A DNA stretch of 64,000 nt from Hymenobacter lapidiphilus (GTDB taxonomy: Bacteria > Bacteroidota > Bacteroidia > Cytophagales > Hymenobacteraceae), in assembly GCF_013377885.1 (NCBI RefSeq), contig NZ_JABKAU010000003.1:62001-126000 (forward strand), read 5' to 3'. Every line of letters begins with the position of its first letter. Position 1 is the stretch's first letter. The position numbers were made by a program, and so were the translations under genes. Below, piece by piece: positions 58,722 through 64,000 of this stretch. Below the pieces are notes generated by a model. It made no database searches. It saw only the letters and a program-made list of their open reading frames with translations, and was not told where the DNA came from.

Positions 58722-60044
58722 ATGCCTACCCTTTCTGAACGCGACGCCGCCGTGCTGTGGCACCCCTACACCCAGATGCAGACCGCCCCGCTGCCCATTG
58801 CCATTACCCGGGGCGAAGGCAGCTGGCTGGTAGCGGAGGACGGCACCCGCTACCTCGACGCTATTTCGTCGTGGTGGGTGAACTTGCACGGGCACGCCCA
58901 TCCGCACATTGCGGCCCGCGTGAGCGAACAGCTGCGTACCCTGGAGCATGTGCTGTTTGCTGGTTTCACGCACCCCGCCGCCGTGGAGCTGGCCGAGCAG
59001 CTGCTGGAAATGCTGCCCCCGAACCAGGCCCGCGCGTTCTACTCCGATAACGGCTCGACAGCCGTGGAAGTGGCCCTGAAAATGGTGCTCCAATACTTCC
59101 ACAACCAGGGCCAGCCTGAGCGACGCACGTTTATCTGCTTCAAGGATTCCTACCACGGCGACACGTTCGGGGCTATGGCCGTGAGCAGCCGCGGGGCCTT
59201 CACTGAGCCATTCTGGCCGCTGCTGTTTGAGGTGGAGTTTATCGAGGTGCCAGTGCCGGGGCGCGAGGCCGAAGTGCTGGCCCGGCTCGATGAAATCCTA
59301 CAGAACCCCAACGTGGCGGGCTTTATTTTTGAGCCCTTGGTGCTGGGTACGGCGGGTATGGTGATGTACGAGCCTGAGGTGCTGAGCGAAATGCTGCGCC
59401 GCTGCCACGCGGCCGGCGTGCTGGCCATTGCCGATGAGGTGATGACCGGCTTTGGCCGCACCGGGCCGCTGTTTGCCAGCAGCCTGCTAACCGAGCAGCC
59501 CGACCTGATGTGCTTTTCCAAGGGCCTCACCGGCGGCACGCTGGCCATGGGCCTCACTACCTGCGCCGCCCCGATTTACGACGCCTTTCTGAGCGACGAC
59601 AAGATGCGGGCCCTGTTCCACGGCCACTCCTACACGGCCAACCCCGTGGCCTGCGCCGCCGCCCTGGCCAGCCTGGAGCTCACCCGCACCGACGACTGTA
59701 CCAACCAGCGCCAGCGCATAGCCGCCGCCCACGCTGCTTTTAAAACCGAAGTCGAAGGCCAGCCGGGCATTCGGGCGGTGCGGCACCGGGGCACCATTCT
59801 GGCCGTAGAGTACGACCCCGGCGAAGGCACCAGCTACTTCAGCCGCTTGCGCGACGCCTTCTACCAGCTCGCCCTCGACCACCACGTAGTGCTGCGGCCG
59901 CTGGGCAACGTGGTGTACCTGCTGCCGCCCTACTGCACCACCAATGCCGAGCTGGAGCTGCTCTACGCCGTGCTGCGCCAGATGCGCGAATTGGTGCTGG
60001 ATTTCGTGCCCGCCGCCAACCTGCCCCACATCCTGCATGATTAA
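58722..60044 (+). CDS. bioA: Adenosylmethionine-8-amino-7-oxononanoate transaminase
   Basis: Transfers the amino group of S-adenosylmethionine to KAPA, giving DAPA. 440 residues. The substrate-site motif LWHPYTQMQ is at the N-terminus, SSWWVNLHGHAHP follows, and the PLP lysine is in MCFSKGLTGGTLAMG. The start ATG 58722 is directly behind a TACCTTTG element at 58710-58717, so a near-leaderless internal promoter is possible. Its stop overlaps the start of the next gene (ATGATTAA). Confidence 0.96.
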   Translation: MPTLSERDAAVLWHPYTQMQTAPLPIAITRGEGSWLVAEDGTRYLDAISSWWVNLHGHAHPHIAARVSEQLRTLEHVLFAGFTHPAAVELAEQLLEMLPPNQARAFYSDNGSTAVEVALKMVLQYFHNQGQPERRTFICFKDSYHGDTFGAMAVSSRGAFTEPFWPLLFEVEFIEVPVPGREAEVLARLDEILQNPNVAGFIFEPLVLGTAGMVMYEPEVLSEMLRRCHAAGVLAIADEVMTGFGRTGPLFASSLLTEQPDLMCFSKGLTGGTLAMGLTTCAAPIYDAFLSDDKMRALFHGHSYTANPVACAAALASLELTRTDDCTNQRQRIAAAHAAFKTEVEGQPGIRAVRHRGTILAVEYDPGEGTSYFSRLRDAFYQLALDHHVVLRPLGNVVYLLPPYCTTNAELELLYAVLRQMRELVLDFVPAANLPHILHD

Positions 60045-61323
60045 CCCCGATTCGGATACCGTAATCGTCATCCGGGGCCGGGGCCGGGTATCAGCGCTGG
60101 GGCTGGAGTCGGATTGGAGCGTGGCGGCCTCACCCTTCAGCGCGCATCCGGCGGGTTTGCCCGTGGCGGCGCTACCGGCCGCGGCCGAAGCCGCTGTAGC
60201 CGCGCTCCGCCAGTCGCGCCCCGCCTACCGCCAGCTCGACCGCACCGTGCTGCTGGCTATGCTGGCCGCCCGGCAGGCAGTTGCCAGTTGGCAGTTATCA
60301 GCTGCTAGGATTGAGTTGCCAGTTGGCAGTGGTCAGTTGCCAGCCGATAATATCATCAGTAGGAACAACCTGACAACTGACCTGACAACTAACCACTGGC
60401 AACTGGCAACTGATAATCTAGCCGTCAGCATCGGGAGCAGCCGGGGCGCGACGGGGCGGCTGGAAGAATTTCATGCTGAGTTTCTGGCCGAAGGGCGGGT
60501 GCCAGCTGCTGCTTCGCCGCTTACTACGCTGGGCAATGTGGCCAGTTGGGTGGCCTTTGACGCCGGGCAAGCGGGCGCAGCGGCCCTGAGCCACTCCAGC
60601 ACCTGCAGCAGCGCATTTCAGGCCCTGGGCAACGCCGTGGCCTGGCTGCGCGCCGGCATGGCCGACCGGTTTCTGGCCGGCGGCACCGAGGCCCCGCTCA
60701 CGGCCTTCACGCTGGCCCAGATGCGGGCCATCGGCATCTATTCGCCTTTCGGGGCAACCGATTGGCCCTGCCGTCCGGGAACGGGCCGGCCCTCCACGTT
60801 TGTACTGGGCGAGGGCGCGGCCGTTTTCGTGGTGGAACGCGGGAGCCGGGCGGCGCTGCAGAAAGCTGGCAAAACGGCGCTGCTGCTCGAAGGCGTGGGG
60901 TTTGGCTTCGAGGCACTTGGCAGCAAAACCGGCCTTTCGGCCGACGGCCAGCACTTCCAGCAGGCCATTCGGGCGGCGCTGCAGCAGGCCGCCGTAGCCC
61001 CAGCCGAAATTGACGCGGTGGTGCTGCACTCGCCCGGCACCCCGGCTGGCGATGCGGCCGAGCGGGAAGCACTACGGGCGATATTTGGTGAGCAGTTGCC
61101 GCTGCTGCTGTCGAACAAGTGGCTGTTGGGCCACACGCTGGGCGCTTCGGCCGCGCTCAGCCTGGATTTTGCCCTGTATGTCCTCGAAACCCAAACGTGG
61201 CCCACGCCGCCCTTTGCTACCGATGTAAACGGCCCCTGCGAGCGGCCGGTGCGGCGGGTGCTGGTAAATGCGGCCGGCTTCGGGGGCAACGCGGCGAGTG
61301 TGGTTGTGTCTTTGGGGGTGTAG
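60037..61323 (+). CDS. Beta-ketoacyl-ACP-synthase-like protein with in-frame repeat insert
   Basis: A 428-residue thiolase-fold condensing enzyme. Catalytic cysteine in SHSSTCSSAFQALGNAV, histidines in VVLHSPGTPAGDAAE and SNKWLLGHTLGASAALS, with the lysine in the latter. Residues 81-127 are translated from a family D palindrome (SWQLSAARIELPVGSGQL, then NNLTTDLTTNHWQLATDN), after which LAVSIGSSRGATGRLEEF resumes the normal fold. The stop codon belongs to a family E repeat. Start overlaps the bioA stop by eight bases. It probably works in the pimeloyl branch of biotin synthesis, inferred from context. Confidence 0.9.
   Translation: MINPDSDTVIVIRGRGRVSALGLESDWSVAASPFSAHPAGLPVAALPAAAEAAVAALRQSRPAYRQLDRTVLLAMLAARQAVASWQLSAARIELPVGSGQLPADNIISRNNLTTDLTTNHWQLATDNLAVSIGSSRGATGRLEEFHAEFLAEGRVPAAASPLTTLGNVASWVAFDAGQAGAAALSHSSTCSSAFQALGNAVAWLRAGMADRFLAGGTEAPLTAFTLAQMRAIGIYSPFGATDWPCRPGTGRPSTFVLGEGAAVFVVERGSRAALQKAGKTALLLEGVGFGFEALGSKTGLSADGQHFQQAIRAALQQAAVAPAEIDAVVLHSPGTPAGDAAEREALRAIFGEQLPLLLSNKWLLGHTLGASAALSLDFALYVLETQTWPTPPFATDVNGPCERPVRRVLVNAAGFGGNAASVVVSLGV
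60278..60417. repeat. Family D palindrome inside the ketosynthase gene
   Basis: CAGTTGCCAGTTGGCAGTTA on the left and AACTGGCAACTGATAAT on the right as inverse arms. It is in frame through its whole length. Confidence 0.9.
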
Positions 61324-61446
61324 CGCGAAGCTCCAGCTTCGTGTACCGCTGCAAAAAAATCGTTGGAGTTTCAGCGGCACTCCGTACCCTTGGACGATGT
61401 CGTTTGGCTGTCAGCAACGACGCGCGAAGCTGGAGCTTCGCGCTAC
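61320..61446. repeat. Family E palindrome overlapping the ketosynthase stop
   Basis: Perfect 22-base arms GTAGCGCGAAGCTCCAGCTT and inverse around an 83-base loop. The stop TAG at 61321-61323 is part of the left arm. Confidence 0.9.
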
Positions 61447-61492
61447 ATCCCTCACGCCGCCTTATATTTCCCATCCCAACCACCACCCTACT

Positions 61493-62851
61493 ATGTCCCG
61501 CTCCCTCCTTTTGCTGCTCGGCCTGGGCCTGACCGTCCCCGTTTTCGCCCAGACCAAGCCTGCCACCACGCCCGACCCGCTCATCCTGCAGATGGTCCAG
61601 CAGGTTTCAGAGAAGAACCTGCGCGACGACGTGGATAAGCTCGTGAGCTTCGGCACGCGCCACACGCTTTCCGATACCAAGAGCAAGAAGCGCGGCATCG
61701 GGGCGGCCCGGAACTGGGTGGAAAGCGAATTCCGCAAGTACAGCAAGGCCAGCGGCGGCCGGCTTAAGGTCGAGCAGGATACGTTTACCATCAAGCCCGA
61801 CGGCCGCCGCATCAACGCGCCTGTAGTCATGGCCAACGTGATGGCCACGCTGCCCGGCACCGACCCCACCGACACGCGCGTGTTCATCGTCAGCGGCCAC
61901 ATCGACTCGCGGGTGAGCGACGTGATGAACGCCACGGCCGACGCGCCCGGCGCTAACGATGACGCCTCGGGCACGGTGGCCGTAATGGAGCTGGCCCGCG
62001 TGATGAGCCAGCAGCAGTTTCCGGCCACTATAATTTTCGTGGCCGTGCAGGGCGAAGAGCAGGGCCTCTACGGCTCGACGCACATGGCCAAGCGGGCCAA
62101 GAAGGAGGGCTGGAACCTGGTGGCCATGCTCAACAACGACATCGTGGGCAACTCGACCGGCCACGACCCGACCATCAAAAACACCACCCAGCTGCGCGTA
62201 CTGAGCGAAGGCATTCCGGCCAACGAAACGCCCGAGCAGGCCCGGATGCGCCGCACGCTCAGTTCGGAAAACGATTCGCCCAGCCGCCTGCTGGCCCGCT
62301 ACGCCCGCGAGGCCACCAAGCAGTACGTACCCGGCCACGAGGTAGTGCTGGTGTACCGCCCCGACCGGTTTCTGCGCGGCGGCGACCATACGCCCTTCAA
62401 TCAGCAGGGCTTCACGGCGGTACGCTTCACGGAGGTGAACGAGGATTTCCGGCACCAGCACCAGGATTTGCGCACCGAAAACGGCGAGGAATACGGCGAC
62501 CTGGCCAAGTTTATGGACTTCGCCTACCTGCGCCAGAACACCGGCGTAAACCTGGCCACGCTGGCCAGCCTGGCCCTTGCCCCAGCGGCCCCGCGCAACG
62601 TGGGCGTGCTCACGGCCAAGCTCACCAACCGCACCGAACTGCAGTGGGAAGCCCCCGCTGCGGGCGAAAAGCCGGTCGGCTACTACGTACTCATGCGCCC
62701 CACCAACGCCTCCGAGTGGGAGCAGAAGTTCTTCGTAACCGACCTCAAAGCCGATTTGCCCTATAACAAGGACAACTTCCTGTTTGGGGTGGTGAGCGTA
62801 GACGCGGAGGGCCACGAAAGCCTGCCGGTGCTACCCGTACCGGTGCGCTAA
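61493..62851 (+). CDS. Secreted M28-family aminopeptidase
   Basis: A 452-residue zinc exopeptidase with signal peptide 1-18 (LTVPVFAQTK). The two-zinc site is complete: histidine in IVSGHIDSRVSD, aspartate in PGANDDASGTVAV, glutamates in AVQGEEQGLYGS, aspartate in MLNNDIVGNS, histidine in GGDHTPFNQQGF. A C-terminal fibronectin-III-like domain (about 365-452) follows. Start at ATG 61493; the longer frame is translated from the family E repeat. Weak -7 element TATATTTC at 61463-61470. Confidence 0.94.
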   Translation: MSRSLLLLLGLGLTVPVFAQTKPATTPDPLILQMVQQVSEKNLRDDVDKLVSFGTRHTLSDTKSKKRGIGAARNWVESEFRKYSKASGGRLKVEQDTFTIKPDGRRINAPVVMANVMATLPGTDPTDTRVFIVSGHIDSRVSDVMNATADAPGANDDASGTVAVMELARVMSQQQFPATIIFVAVQGEEQGLYGSTHMAKRAKKEGWNLVAMLNNDIVGNSTGHDPTIKNTTQLRVLSEGIPANETPEQARMRRTLSSENDSPSRLLARYAREATKQYVPGHEVVLVYRPDRFLRGGDHTPFNQQGFTAVRFTEVNEDFRHQHQDLRTENGEEYGDLAKFMDFAYLRQNTGVNLATLASLALAPAAPRNVGVLTAKLTNRTELQWEAPAAGEKPVGYYVLMRPTNASEWEQKFFVTDLKADLPYNKDNFLFGVVSVDAEGHESLPVLPVPVR

Positions 62852-63121
62852 GCGCGGGGCCGCTTCCGGCCGGCCTTGTTTGCCTTTTAGCGTGAGCGGC
62901 TACTGCAGAATTGCGGTGGCTGCTCTTGGTTTGGGGCGTATTCGGTTTGCAGTTGCTGCGCGCTGGTTGCGTACGTTGGCATCGGCCCAAGAACCAGCCA
63001 CAGGAGGTGAGTACAGCTATTACGATGCAGTTGGGGCATGTTTCTGCAAACTAATACAGCCGGTTGCCAAGAGCAGGAGCAACCAACTTATAGCGAAAGG
63101 CTTACCAAGGCGAATAAGCTG
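62852..63121. other. Intergenic stretch after the M28 gene
   Basis: 270 bases of which I see no gene; a GC-rich stretch (CCGCTTCCGGCCGGCC) with a weak terminator-like T tail lies just after the M28 stop. Confidence 0.4.
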
Positions 63122-63151
63122 TTGGTTGCAGCCCCATTCAGGTTATATTTC
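63122..63151 (+). promoter_or_regulatory. Promoter of the Ycf48-like gene
   Basis: TTG, spacer of 19, then TATATTTC (one mismatch to TAnnTTTG). 30 bases before the ATG. Confidence 0.55.
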
Positions 63152-63180
63152 GGGCACCTTTCCACTTTATCCTTTATTAC

Positions 63181-64000
63181 ATGAAAACCAATTTATTCAC
63201 CTTGTTGCTGCTGAGTACCGGCCTCACGGCTTCAGCCCAGTGGGTCAACCAGCCCATTTCTTTCGCCAACCCAACCTCCGCGGCCCTTTTTCTGGAGGCC
63301 GTGGATGCTAATACTGTCTGGACGGCTGCCCTCGATTTGTCGGGGGGCGACGCGTACGTGCCGGCTCAGCTAGCCCGCTCTATCGACGGGGGCCAGAGCT
63401 GGGCCGTGCGGGCATTGCCTCTCAACGCCACCGCCGAAGAACAGCTTGTTGGCTTAAGCGCGGTGAGTGGCAGCACGGCTTGGGTATTGGTAGTCAACAC
63501 CGAAGGCGACGACAGCAGCCGCCTGCTGAAAACAACCGACGGCGGCCAGAACTGGGTAGCTCAGGGGGCCGGCGTGTTGTTTGCCAGCCCCAGAAGCTAC
63601 GCCAGTCACGTGCATTTCTTTTCTGCTACCGAGGGCATGGTAGTGGGCGAGAGTCTCACCTCGGGCGGCAGTTTGGAGGTGTACCGCACCACCGACGGCG
63701 GCCAGAGCTGGACGGCCGTGAGCACCCCGGCCACGCTCCCCAACGAATACCCCATCGTACTGTCGCCCGCCACTGTAGGCAACAGCATCTGGCTGGGCAC
63801 CGATGAGGGGCGCGTATTCCGCTCTACTGACCGCGGCCAGACCTGGGCTGTGTTTACTATAGGGGAGACAGAACTTACGCACATCCATTTTCGCGACCAG
63901 CAGAACGGTCTGGCCCTGAGCTTAAATGAGCGAAGCACCAACCACCGTTTGTTCCGGACCAACAACGGGGGCCAGACCTGGAACCCGGTAAACTACAGCG
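63181..64000 (+). CDS. Ycf48/BNR-type beta-propeller protein (partial, runs off the window)
   Basis: The 5' part (273 codons) of an exported protein. Signal peptide 1-19 (TGLTASAQ). Four or more BNR/Asp-box-like repeats appear: SIDGGQSWAVRAL, TTDGGQNWVAQGA, TTDGGQSWTAVST, STDRGQTWAVFTI and TNNGGQTWNPVNY. Similar repeats form Ycf48-like or sialidase-type propellers that in Bacteroidota are often T9SS cargo; any sorting domain would lie beyond the right edge. Open at the 3' end. Confidence 0.9.
   Translation, partial: MKTNLFTLLLLSTGLTASAQWVNQPISFANPTSAALFLEAVDANTVWTAALDLSGGDAYVPAQLARSIDGGQSWAVRALPLNATAEEQLVGLSAVSGSTAWVLVVNTEGDDSSRLLKTTDGGQNWVAQGAGVLFASPRSYASHVHFFSATEGMVVGESLTSGGSLEVYRTTDGGQSWTAVSTPATLPNEYPIVLSPATVGNSIWLGTDEGRVFRSTDRGQTWAVFTIGETELTHIHFRDQQNGLALSLNERSTNHRLFRTNNGGQTWNPVNYS

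Noticed and set aside
1..64000. tRNA, rRNA, intact insertion sequence, phage or CRISPR
   Set aside because: None could be supported by reading; short tRNA-like elements cannot be excluded without a covariance search.

Overview
The window is high-GC DNA that looks like a chromosome segment of a Bacteroidota species of the Hymenobacter type (inference). The signs are SusC/SusD/SusE proteins, type IX secretion (T9SS) C-terminal sorting domains, Bacteroidota promoters (TTG-N19-TAnnTTTG) and an almost complete lack of Shine-Dalgarno dependence. I find about 47 protein genes, three or four small leader ORFs and one RNA gene (rnpB). I find no tRNA, rRNA, CRISPR array or intact insertion sequence. 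The last gene runs off the right edge.

Layout: 1-10.3 kb holds pyruvate carboxylase, an OmpA-like protein, an atypical SDR beside a DNA photolyase, a TetR/AarF-kinase pair and a secreted dienelactone hydrolase. 10.5-15.8 kb is an aromatic amino-acid block: two phenylalanine-hydroxylase paralogues, each preceded by promoter, short leader ORF and terminator hairpin; a relic of the aroF 3' end; an AraC-type membrane regulator; and intact DAHP synthase. 15.9-24.2 kb is the trp operon in the order trpL-E-G-D-C-F-(NMT1/THI5-like)-B-A-aroF, with a three-tryptophan leader peptide and attenuator. 24.4-38.4 kb is a secreted esterase, a gene-poor decayed stretch, a SusC-SusD-SusE glycan uptake set, two T9SS cargo proteins (one a GH13 amylase-family enzyme) and a BadF-type sugar kinase. 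38.5-46.6 kb holds a YfiM-like protein, a Smr-domain protein, an M1 peptidase, a subtilisin-like lipoprotein, rnpB and an AAA+ response regulator. 46.8-64 kb holds a GT39-like membrane protein, a LuxE-like protein, a fused branched-chain 2-oxoacid dehydrogenase E1, a DUF1573 protein, alanine dehydrogenase, a SUKH-like protein, an LTA-synthase-like sulfatase, a bioD-bioA-ketosynthase biotin cluster, an M28 peptidase and a partial Ycf48-like protein.

The most unusual theme is short palindromic interspersed repeats of at least five sequence families. They fill nearly every larger gap in the trp operon, supply or overlap stop codons, sit in frame inside two protein genes, and form a greatly enlarged P12 arm inside RNase P RNA. 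The second theme is amino-acid-responsive attenuation. A six-tyrosine leader peptide precedes phenylalanine hydroxylase, the enzyme that makes tyrosine. A similar but less clear leader precedes the paralogue, whose iron-ligand glutamate is replaced by glutamine. All assignments are from reading the sequence; no database search was run.
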